Of a DNA stretch of 64,000 nucleotides, positions 35,288 to 47,300 are shown piece after piece. Position numbers and translations under genes: made by a program. The notes under the pieces are model-generated. The model had not been told where the DNA came from, did no database searches, and worked only from the letters and a program-made list of their open reading frames with translations. Source of the DNA: Bradysia coprophila (Eukaryota; Arthropoda; Insecta; Diptera; Sciaridae); assembly GCF_014529535.1 (NCBI RefSeq), contig NW_023503409.1:8866390-8930389 (forward strand), written 5' to 3'. How positions within the stretch are numbered: the stretch's first letter is position 1; each line of letters begins with the position of its first letter.

Positions 35288-36338
35288 ATGCCAGAAAGAC
35301 ATGGGTACGGGGTCAAATTCTCCGTAAATAATCCTAATCTTTTGATTGTCGCTACGAGTCAACAATTTGGTCGAAAAGGAAGTGGAACTTTGTTCCTGCT
35401 AAAACAATTGCCAAACAACGAAATAATCTGCTTACAAAGCTATGAATGGGCTGATGCTTTGTTTGATGCTGTAAGTTTAACTCAACAATTTTCTTTCATC
35501 CAATCATTCAACGTTCTCCGTCAAAGGATTGGTGTAACGGTGAACTAATATGTACGGCATCTGGTGATGGTAGTATTCAATTGTGGAATAGCAGCGACGC
35601 CTCGTCGACCACTCCAGCGATGTGCTATAAGGAACACTCTGAAGAAGTCTACTCCGTAGACTGTAAGAAAAACGACGTCGGAAGGATAATTAGCTCGAGT
35701 TGGGATTGTACTGTCAAGCTATGGGACATTTTGTATTCCAAAACTTTGAGTACCTACAGCGATCATTCGCAGCTAGTGTATCAGTCAAAGTTTTCACCCA
35801 ACCACAGAGATGTATTTGCTAGCGTGAGTGGCGATGGATGCTTAAAATTTTGGAATACCAACTGTTCCACTGCTATGATAACTGTACAAACAAACAGTCC
35901 AGAGGTATTTTTTGATCAATTCGTCCGTAGCCGAAACAAGAACTCAATTCATTTCAATTTTTAAAGGTTCTGACATGCGACTGGAATCCGACCAATCCTA
36001 ACGTCGTTGCAACCGGTGGCTCAGAAGGACTGTTGAAACTCTGGGACATTCGACATTATTCAGTGCCACTTTTACAGGTTTTTTCAGGTTGCACAGCAAT
36101 ACGCAAAATTCGGTATTCGCCACATAACAGCGATCTGCTGGCGTCGGTAAGCTATGATGGTATGACAAGAATTTGGAACTTAAGTCAACCACTCGATCCG
36201 GCTGAAAGTATTCAAAATCATACCGACAGTGCGTTCGGCTTGGATTGGAATCCGTTCCGAAATAATCAGTTGGTTGATTGTGGATGGGATTCGTTTGTAG
36301 AAGTGTTTTCGTCGAAAGTTGCAGGAATTTCTAATTGA
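35288..36338 (+). CDS. Pex7: Peroxin-7, PTS2 import receptor
   Basis: Three exons, 35288-35470, 35527-35904 and 35967-36338, all phase 0, encode 310 residues (human PEX7 has 323). It is a WD40 propeller: GYGVKFSVNNPNLLIVATSQ and GSGTLFLL at the start, then GDGSIQLWN, SSSWDCTVKLWD, SGDGCLKFWN, GGSEGLLKLWD, SYDGMTRIWN and GWDSFVEVF, one blade each. These follow PEX7 closely, including the N-terminal segment. PEX7 binds cytosolic enzymes with a type 2 peroxisomal targeting signal and carries them to the import machinery. Upstream on the other strand is the copy B dead-protease gene. Confidence 0.93.
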
Positions 36339-38587
36339 GAACTATTGCTACGGATTGGAATAACGCCACAGTACTGCGAGGTAAGGATGTCTGAGAAGGT
36401 CAACACATCGTGTGATGCGGTCAGGTATGATTTGTGAAATTTCTAACTTTTGCAATTATCAATTATGACGCAAGCGGTGTGCTGGAATCGGTGTCATCAA
36501 TGTATGATTTTCACAAACAGTGAAACAGATGCTTATAAAGGTGGCAACTGTGCGAAAGACCATTTTTCATCATATATTTCCTTACATTAATCGAGCGGGA
36601 ACATACGAAGCCTATGGCTCTACCATGTCTCTTCCTCTTGTACGAATATAAAGTATTCTCATCAAAGCATGTTATTGTTCAAAAACCCACATTTCTCATC
36701 ATATTAATCTTATGTGCTGACTACTGACCCCATAATACTGCAAGCAAATGACATACACGAAGGGTTATTGTAAAATTCAACCAGTTGAACCATTTGCATG
36801 TATACATAAGCGCCCGAATAATATTTCCGCATTCTTACCTGTTGAATCGTAACATGGTCATCACCACCATATCATTACCGGTCAAACTGGTTTTCGCCAA
36901 AATGCTGAAACCCTTTTTTTTCCTTCAATATAGTCTTGTCTTATGTAAATAATTCTCACACACAGCTTTTTAATCGAATATAAGAAAGGGGTTGAAGTCA
37001 TGAGTGCACTTACCTCTGTTTTTATTATTTCCAAACACAAGTTCCCAGAGAGTGACCTTTTTGAATAAGACAGAACCGGTTATGGACAGTGTCTTATTAA
37101 ATGATTTTTAAAAACGATGAAGCAGCGGAAGATAAAATTTATGTCGCAACCATGTCCTATTCATCTACGAACGGATAAGAAACGTAAGCCAAAAATTTTC
37201 ATTTGATTTGGATAATTTTTCCCAAATTCAATTCGTGATTTTGCATAAATTAAGTGAGAAATGCTCAAATCCTTTTCCTTAAACTCAACTAATTTCGGTA
37301 ATACACCAGAAACTTAAATATTATTTCTTCAACCCTTCTGCGTACAGTACATATGCCAACCTTTTATTCATATCCAAAGACGAAACATTTATTATGCAAA
37401 AATCTACCCCTTTTTGGTCGAACCGTGTCTCTGTTAAATAATAAAAGGACATTTTAGGTCATCCAAAACGAGTTTTTTTTAATATATTGACCCTTTTCGA
37501 CTGATTTAAATGATTGTTTGGTTTGGTCTCGGCTGTATATATGATGTGATGGCATTTGAAAGGGTCACGAAAAAAGTGGACTGGCCAGTTTTCATGAGAA
37601 TTTTTTAAGTTTTTGAATAATTCTTTTGATTGTCGTGACGTGAAAATACATATGACAACGATATGAGGGTAGTCCATGGTATATAGTTTAGATGATATAT
37701 GCGTGCATTTAGTTCAATGGAACATTATGCAAAAGGCTACATAAAGAACACAGAGAAGGAAACAAATTATTTTGAACTTATTGTGATGCAAGATGATCGT
37801 ATCTGCTCAATTTCAAATTTGGATAAGGTTACGAACGTTTCAGTGCTGCGCTCTAAATTGATAAAATCGCCGGTATAATGTTTCGTGTGATATTTTGTCA
37901 TCATATCTCAATATTTCGACATTTGACCTTTTTCTTTGGCAATGAACTCAGTTAAACATTTCATTTAAACTTGTTGAATATTTGTGTCTGTTGCTTTGAA
38001 AATAGTTTTTACGCTAACGACTTTTGTTAGACTAAAAGATCCTTCAGAAGTAGGTCGACAACATTTTTAATATAAAATTTTCAATGGAAATGCATCGTAT
38101 CGCATCAATCGTTGGGATTGATTTCATTCAAACATTGAGAAATGTTCAAGCTGCCTGTCTGATGACCATTGCGGGTACGAAACAATGAAGAATGTGGTAC
38201 GCTTTTCATCCGATGTGATCCAAGAGTTTAAGTAGTCAAACTAATTTTTTTTTGATTAAACACAGCCAACGACTTTTACTATAACTGGTATATAAGTGAC
38301 CTTAGATTGACCACCGAATCTGAAAGCACACTCTACCAGGAAACATCGACCCTAAGAGTATGAATGCCTAATGTTATATTGTTAATTGTTACATGGAAAA
38401 TAAACTTTTTTACATCATTTTGGCATACAATTTTCATTGGTTTTTTCTAATTGCTCCAATTACATTGATTTGCTGCCCATTGACTTAACTAAACTGATCT
38501 ACTTGACAGACTTTTATTTAAATTTCTTTTCAACACAAACAACTTTACTACTTTTCTTACGTGCCCTGATACTCTGTGACTATTTTT

Positions 38588-38735
38588 GAGGAAACATTTT
38601 CCCATTTTTTCCAAGATTTTTCCATATTTTTCTATAATTTTCTTAGATTTTCGCAAAAAAAGTTTTTGGGAAAATTAAGGAAAATTGGTGAAAATTCATG
38701 AAAATTATGGGAAAATGTTTTTCCAAAAGTAGTTC
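38588..38735. repeat. AT-rich foldback, related to 48868-49010
   Basis: GGAAACATTTTCCCATTTTT at the left is matched by GGGAAAATGTTTTTCC at the right. The copy near 48868-49010 shares GAAAATGTTTCC and AAAGTAGTACCT with the right end AAAAGTAGTTCCT. Confidence 0.45.
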
Positions 38736-38756
38736 CTAGAACGTACAGATCTGTGT

Positions 38757-39078
38757 GCCTCGCGACATTTTGAGTCCTTCATAACCCCCACGGACTTTCA
38801 TTGATGCTGTTTGACCTAGATTAGGGCATGCCAGACAAAACAAAATCCGGGAAATGGCAGTTTCTTGTCGTGATGACCCCACGACTCGAAACGGGTGCCA
38901 TTAGACGCCTACAGATCCCAATGAACCAAATACACTTTGCCAGACAAAAATTTTCTGAATTTTCTGATCTAGGTCCAAAAAAGTAAAAAAAAATATTTTC
39001 GTGTCCTCACGTTCATCAGCGGCCAATAGCATCAATGAAAGTCCGTGGGGTTATGAGGGACTCAAAATGTCGCGGGGC
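38757..39078. mobile_element. 320 bp element with 50 bp inverted ends
   Basis: The left end GCCTCGCGACATTTTGAGTC continues ACCCCCACGGACTTTCATTG. The right end is almost the exact complement (GACTCAAAATGTCGCGGGGC preceded by CAATGAAAGTCCGTGGGGTT). The middle is non-coding. No clear target duplication. Confidence 0.65.
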
Positions 39079-41338
39079 AATTGCTTGACAATTGTCTGAG
39101 ATGTGTAACTTTTTAAATCAACACATCTAATTATGGAAAATGCAACGATTTTTATAAAATTCAATTTGTCGCTACAAAACATGACTAATTCTACAGCTCG
39201 GCCGAATGTAGTCACAATAAGTAAAGGTGTTCATGCCGATCAACTTTTTTTTTCAAAAATCATAAATATGAGTCTGTAGCTTCATTTAATCCAAAATCGG
39301 TGGATTAGAGAAAGGTAGAACCATTTCTATCCTCGAAAAATTTAGCTCTTCGAGGATTAAAACTTTCACGGAGCATCCTCAAAAATGTTGGACAAAGATT
39401 AAAAATTCAAAATAAAATTGGAGTCTCATCTTCATGTCAACCAAAACTTGCTAATATGTCACTTCCGATCTAAATTCCGTTAAAAAAATTGATGCAAAAT
39501 CTAATACTTCATTAGTTTCAAAATACTCAAATTCGAGTGTTCATCAGACCACATTACCCAAATAATGCTCATTGTTTATTTATGTCGTCGCTGTGTTAAC
39601 ATAGCCTGTTTTACCATCGATCCACGAACAATAATAATCACACCGTGTCCATTCTGTTAATTATATTTATTTTTAATAAACAACGAGGCATATAATAATT
39701 GAAACAACTTCTCTCTTTCTTTTATCTAATGACATTATTTAAGTAATTCGTGTATTTCATTGTCTATTCATAATAATAAAACAACTAAATTTAAATGGTG
39801 TGTGTTTATAATATAATCGTATTAAGGGCTAGGCAGCACAAAAACACAAAACGAAAAGACAAAAAAAAATAAGATTTTTAATTGTAACGTTAACTTAGTA
39901 ATACCATTAAAATTTTAGTGATTTAAGAAATGTTAGGAAAACTATGAGGATTAATCGATCATAAATTGGCTGAATTAGTACGTTCCTTTAGTAGATTTAA
40001 ATATAAATTTGAAGTTAACCCGCCATTGTTCCTCGATGGAAACGATTGTGTTTTATCACGATGATAAGGGATAAAATCTTGGCACTTTTTGTTAGACTAA
40101 TCCATTTATGGCATCTCTGAGTCAGGCTTAAACCTACTCGGCTTCCTTTGAGAAATGGGCGCGTTGAATTAAAATATTTCATGTGCAGATTGAATAGGGG
40201 GTTATTGGCGACATATTTTAGATAATTGATTTTCGTTGGACATTTCAAGAACTCCCAAGTACTAAATGCATTTTTATTGTTTCAACAATTTTGAACGGAG
40301 AACATTGACGGAAAAACAATCGATTCTGATGATGGCCAATTCATTCAAAATGAATAAAATTAAACGAAAAGAGGATAAGATGAACGTTTTTCTTTAAAAA
40401 ACCTCTGCTACAACATCAACTCGATGATTATACTGATCTCTATTTCATTGTTTGTGTTTTTAATTAATTATCATTATTTTATTACCATCAATAGATTAGC
40501 GCTGTATGATAGATATGTATATTTGAATTCGACAAAATGTCAACTAATTATTAATGTGAAATCTTAAGTTCATCGAAACACACAAATTGTCATAAAACGA
40601 ACGGCTGCAATCGATGTTCATTTGGCAAAATGTATTTCGTTGATGTTTCCTCTACTCATTATTCATCGAAATAATTGATTATTATATTTACAAATAGCTA
40701 CGCTAAACTACTTGCTGATATTACACAGAGATATATCATAATAATATATAGGCACATGGTTATAGGCTCGTTTACATCGACATTATGTGAAAATAACATC
40801 GATATGATTGGATGATGATTAAGGTGTTTGACTTATATATCCTTCAAATAATTAAAATCGAAAAACAAAATTGACTAGATAATGAGCTCGTTCCAGTTTT
40901 GTTAAGAGTGAGGGGGTCAAAAAAAAATAATCAAAATTCGGTTCACGACTTTAATTGTTACGTCAACGAGTTCATCCGAAATCGATGATTTTGTTGGTTA
41001 AATTGTTTTCGGTTTTTAATTTAATTAAAATTATAATAAATTAACTACAACATATCTACCAATCTACCTATGTCCTTAAATGGTACGAATAGAAATATTT
41101 TGCTTTCTGTTTGTAGGTTAGAAGCTTTTTGATTTTTTTTTTGATGAACTTAGTTCTTTTTGTTTAATGAATAATAGAGGAAGAGCAAAAAATATTTTAA
41201 TTTTGTGGATGTAAGTTTAAAAGTTTTGTTTGTTCATGAAACATAGAAAGAAAAAACTCCGTCGTCATACTGAACATCTGGAGTATTTCCCTATCATAAT
41301 TACGTGCGGTTGTATAAATCTCCTTGTTATCTCAGAGT

Positions 41339-44300
41339 TTACATGAGTTTTTGTTTGGCGCATTCCGGGCAAATGATATCGGCTCCATCTGTAATGAAAC
41401 CACGTCCGACCAATGTTGTTTTACAGCTGGCGCAAATGAAACAGTCGTTGTGCCAGTGACGATCTTCGAATGAAATGAATCGCGTACCACCAATTCCTGA
41501 ATTTTTGACGAAATATTCGGTAAGTTTGACTTCGGACTCTTTGCTTTTCACTTCGAATTTAATTGTACCGAGTAACAATTTGGAAGCAGTAACGCCTTCG
41601 AAAGGATGACTGCAGCTCACCCTTCGACTCTGGACAGAATCGACGGATGAGCTACCGTTATCACTTCTATCAGTAATGCTCGTTAGTTCACTGGGCCACT
41701 AACAAAACTAATATGGTAATGTCTGACCTATCACTAACAAGTGAAACGAAATACGTGACCGCTTCCGAATCGTTAATTTTGGATATGGTGTGATTGTCCA
41801 CAAACTTACCAGTTATAGGCTTAGTACAAGATGTGCATCTCTTTGCAAACAATTCACCGAAACACTCGGCACAATATGGCTTCTCATCTCGACTAGTAAA
41901 GCGTTGACCCGCCAACGATGTAGTGCAATTAGTGCAAGTAAAGCATTCTGGGGAAAATATTTTTTATTTTTTTTATTTAAATTGAATTGCATCTCTGAGG
42001 TCTTCTCTTTAATAGTAATTAGGTCAAACCGTTGCTGTCACTAGTTCATTAAAAGGTGTTCAAAAAATTAAACGAAACCTACCTCTATGCCACGGCTCAT
42101 TTTTGTATGTAACGCCACCAGATGTTATGATCTGAAGATTAAAAATTTAAATATTAAATTAATTGAACAATTCAAATCGGATATCTTGGACTGTAATCTG
42201 CCTGTTTCATAACAAGAACACATCATTTTATCATTAAATTTTAACAAAGTGTTTCTGTTAACATAAATTAAACATCGGCAAAAAATGAATATATAAAAAT
42301 CGAAAGCAATGATGGATAATGGGAAAACACGATGTTAAATAATAATAATAATAATAAAGATACCGATCCGATCTTATTAATAATCATCAACAAAATAATA
42401 TTTGCATTGAATATTAATATTGGCACTAGAGCGTACGAACATCGGCGCAAAAAAATGGGTTTACTAGTCGGATATTGTAAATAAAAATAGTGTGTGGGCT
42501 TCTGATACATATTTCTATATATTATACCGTAAAGACAGTACTCATGATTTACTACTGTCTTCCATTTCTGGACGCATTATTAATTTATGAATTTAATAAA
42601 CCAAAAATCATTGAATGAGTCTTAGTTTGTATGTCGGGCATCATATGGCTGGCATAAATCCACTTAAATAAATTATTTATTTTAATCAGTCATTTGAAAA
42701 AGAAAAAAAGATTAAATTTGTTTTGTCTTACGATTAGCAGACAGGAAAATCGTTTTAATTTGGAATTGTATACGTGGGTTATCGCAGTAATTAAATATTG
42801 AACAATAACACAATTGGAGTCCTGTCGTTCGTTAAATGGGTTTAAAGATACAGTTCCATTTAAATGCTTACATTTTAAATGACTTACAAACTGTGTGCAT
42901 TCTGTAGTCGCTTATCTAGTCAATAAAATATTAGGAGCTCGAATTAGGGTGTTTAAATTTCTTGATCGATTGTCGTCTATGCGAAGTGCGTTGTTCCTAT
43001 TCATAATATCGGTTTTCATTATTTCTACCAGCAAAATTTCGAATTCATGGATTGAGTCCGTCAATGATTTCCATAGAATGGGATAAATGGTTATTCTATT
43101 CACCTGTTCTCACCAATAACTTCATTTCAAACATATCTATGTTCTCACTAATCAAAACATTTTATATCTAAATTTGGGATCAAACTTGAGGCAGCCACAA
43201 ATGCTCTAAATCATCATCAATATTTACATTATTTCATAACTGAAACAAAGATCTTTCTACTCGAATTACTCACTCGATTTGCCTTGGAAGGACTGACCGG
43301 CTATATTTTTGACCAGCTTGTATGATAACTCGGATATCAGTTCATAAATATATCTAAATTTCACCGTACATTCTATGAAATTGTAACAAAATTTGTGGGA
43401 ACGCGGTTCGGATTTTAATACCAGACAACATTTTAAGACAACATATTTTTCAGACGCAATCACTGTATATTAGGGTGGGTCGTATTTTCATTTTGTTTGT
43501 ATTTTAAAATGCCTGGCCTCAGGCTGTACTCAGAATTGACCAAGAAATCCGAAACAGCAAAAAAAAAATTTAAAAATTCATTTTTCCCTTGCCTAGGCTG
43601 ATTTTTGATAATTGGAGTAGTAGCATGAAATTGCACAAAATGTTGACAGATATCTCGGGCATTTGGGAACAGAAAACATTGCTGCTAACTGTAGTTAATA
43701 GCTGAGGAGTCCAGCTATGAAATACCATAAGAACGTTGTTTATCTTCATCTTCACTCGGGCAGGGTAACTCTGTAAGTGTTCCTAACGAAAACTTTTCGA
43801 CCAAAAATCCATTTATCCATTTGACTTGTTCATTCTAACAAAAAATTGCCAACTTTGAGCTTCAAAAACAAAGCTCCTGTGAGTTTTTTCAACTTGTTAT
43901 CAAAAAAAACTTCGCAATGGATTCTCTATGAGATTACCTGTTCAGACATACCTCACACGATGTATTATGTCGTGATTTGCCGATTTTGTTTGCAAATAAA
44001 GTTGAAATTTTTGGTTGAAAAGTCTTAGTTGGGAACACTGACAGAGTTACCCTCCCCGAGTGAAGGCGAAGATAAACAACGTTCTTATGGTATTTCATAG
44101 CTGGACTCCTCAGCTATTCACTACAGTTAGCAGTAATGTCTTCTGTTCCCAAATGCCCGAGAAATCTGTCAACATTTTGTGCAATTTCATGCTACTACCC
44201 CAATTATAAAAAATCAGCCTAGGCAAGAGAAAAATGAATTTTTAAAATTTTTTTTTGCTATTTCGGATTTCTTGGTCATTTCAGAGTACAGCCTAAGGCC

Positions 44301-47300
44301 AGGCATTTTAAAATAAAAACATAATGAAACTACGACCCACCCTACTGTATATCTGGCCCACAAATCTAATTATTTATTATTGTTCAGTCTAAGTAATCAG
44401 AGCTATTGACGCGATATTCTGTTATCTGATGAGTAAGAATTTTAGTCACTGCATGCCTCGGAAACAATGACATAAGGCGTTAAAATATACAACGTACGTA
44501 TTGGTTTGGAGATTGTTATTTTGACTTGTGTGGTTGTATTCCTCGTCCTCGGCTAGAGCTACAAACGACACATTCGTCGTAACAAAAATATCCAAACCAG
44601 CACGATTTCCTTTCATGATAACATACGGTGATTGTAAGTTCTTTAGTGCCCCATATTGACCATTCAAGCTTTCTAGAATTTGAAATTTCGATTGTTCCTT
44701 TTCTGCGGCAGAACAGTTTTTGGAAAGAAACAACTCACTATTTCCTATGGAACATTTCACAGTACATACTAATACAAGATAACGTGTCTTTTGGAAGATG
44801 AAATCGGACATATGTTTCAGCTTATGTTCTGCATTAGGATACAGAGGTGCCACTTTTTGACACCCCTCGGTTAGGTTTCCGTTGGTAACAAGTCAACGTT
44901 ATACGGTGATGAATTCGTTCGTATTTATTGATGGTAGACATATTGCTCATCAGATCAATCTTTAGTGATTGGTACCTAGTAGGATTTCCGTGGTAAAATT
45001 ATTGAAATGTTCGGCAGATCTTTGAAAGTTCTATATTCCGACATAATGTGCATCATTCCAAAGAATGTGGAAAATTTCTTCTATAACTTGCTTGCACTGT
45101 CAAAGTAAATCGATTTTTTTTTTCAAATGAATCACTCCCAACACCTTAACAAGTATGGTGTTTCTATCATGTTTTGATTAGCTATAACTAGCCGTCAATG
45201 GAAACTACTTTTTCGCAGTCAATATTGCTTTAAAGTAAAGTAGAAAAAAAATCAATTTTAATTTCTAAACTATTCGATGTATCAGCCCTGGGTACACAAA
45301 ATTTTAAATCGATAAAAATGAATCGGAAAGCATACGTTTTCTGTAAGTAGGTAAATCAAATATTTATAAGACGATTAAGTGTTTAGCTTATTGTATATTT
45401 TAAACAAACAATTTTTTAACTATTTTCATGCTGAATATTCAGTGATGGTCACTTCTGAACAAGACAATATACGCCCATTTTCTTTTGATTCCAAGCCCAC
45501 ACAACATAATGGAAGTAATTAATTGAATAATTGCCTTCAGACGTTAAATATTGATTAAATTCATAAACAAATTGTATACGCAAAGTGTGTTTGATAAATA
45601 CAGTTTTTCGTGTAGAAGCAATGAGATGTTGACCTTGAAGTTGCAAAAATTGCAATAGACTGAACATATTTGTACGACCGACACTTTTTTTTCGTCTCTA
45701 CATTGAATAATGGAAAAGTACGTGCGAATTCTCTTTTGCTAAGACAGCTGCCTCCCTCACCATTTAGCGGACAGAAATGAATCATTCCAACTTTTTTTTT
45801 GAACAGTTTGTTCGGAGTCAATGAGATGGGAAGGATATTATAGTCCATGTCTTCAGTGATTCGTATCTTATTTACTCAAAAGTCTTACTCCTATCATAGC
45901 TACGGTCGCAATAAATTTAATCGTTTGCCAAACAGGATTTTCCACATACAAATACGATTATAAATTAGCTCATGTGTTCGTTACATATCGCGTAATTGAA
46001 CTGTATTCCACTATCAGATCAAATTGTAAGTAAGATGCAATGCACTTGAAATAGTCCATTCAATGGATGAACGAGAAGAAGGGGAGAATAAAATAAAATA
46101 CGAAAAGGTAGCGCCTCATCAAACATGGGCGAATTATCCACATAAAAATGCACATAAATCAGTGTGGTTATCGTTCGAATCTACTTACCAAATTGCACTT
46201 AATGCACCTTGTTGCGTATTTCTCTTCATAGCAACCGGAACAATATATCTCTTGTTCCCTCGGGATAAACGAGCGCGTTCCGATCGGTGTCTTGCAAACG
46301 CAACAAGAGAAACATTCTGATTTGGAATAAGAAATCGTTAATAACGGTCGAACGATTGAACGTATAAAACAGAAACTTACTTTCATGCCACTGGCGAGTC
46401 TTGTACTCCATCTTCTTCGTGCCTGCGAAAGGAAAACAAAATGTTGTAGTTGATAGAATGTTTAACATTTAGAACAATCAGAGCATTGATTGGAATTGAT
46501 AGTTGTGAGCGTCTAGTAGGATGCGATGCATGAAACTCTTCCAATAGTTACCTGGTACTGCCATTGTTGGATCACCCATACGACAGTCATATCGTAGGGC
46601 ACACCGGAAACGACTGTTTTCTTCTTTGGCCGCTGAGCCCGGCAAAAAAGAACTTAAAACAGCAATATCCTCATTGTTGTCTTTAGCCCGCTTTATTCGA
46701 TCAGCGCCGACTGTTTTGGTTGTTAAAAATAGTTTGGATTTCATATCCGACGATAGAGAATTCGAAATGCTCATTTTAGCTGTGCACTGTTCGCGTTCAA
46801 CGGAATTTGATCTGAATTTTGAGTTTCGATTTATTTTTGGCAAATATCAGAGTGGAAAAATTGTATTCGAATTTGTGGCTGGTAAATGGTTATTCGTTTT
46901 GGTTAAAGGTTGCCTAGAGAGAAACTTTGCACTTTGCATTTGAGGAATTTCCTCTCAAAAAGATAGCGAAAGCCAAGAATTATCTGACAGAATTCAATAT
47001 CACTTTTCAATGACTATGGAGGAATGGACCAATTTCATTGAAACTCCGAGATCGACCAGTTACAAGCAGATCTCAAAGAAACCGTTCAAGTGTTCGAAAT
47101 GTAAGTGCGTCTTGGCACTGAAAAAACAGGCAATAAAATCGACTGAAAAAATGTTGCTTGCTTAAACGGTTTTATAATGTACGTGATCTCATAGGATGAA
47201 CTCATTCAAATTGTTAAAAGCCATTTCAAAATAATTTATTTGAATGAATGGCTAATAGCTTAATGTATGATAGATGAACTGTCTCTCTTTTTTTCCCAAC

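Larger units (their letters stand above)
36339..41338. other. Intergenic region and probable Limpet 3' UTR
   Basis: About 5 kb without a recognised exon. The part next to 41338 should be the Limpet 3' UTR; several TTTATT (minus-strand AATAAA) candidates occur, for example near 39665. It also holds the inverted-repeat elements at 38588-38735 and 38757-39078. Confidence 0.4.

Noticed and set aside
43570-44028. Short frames within 43.5-44.0 kb
   Set aside because: They are in the arms and loop of the foldback element and resemble no protein.
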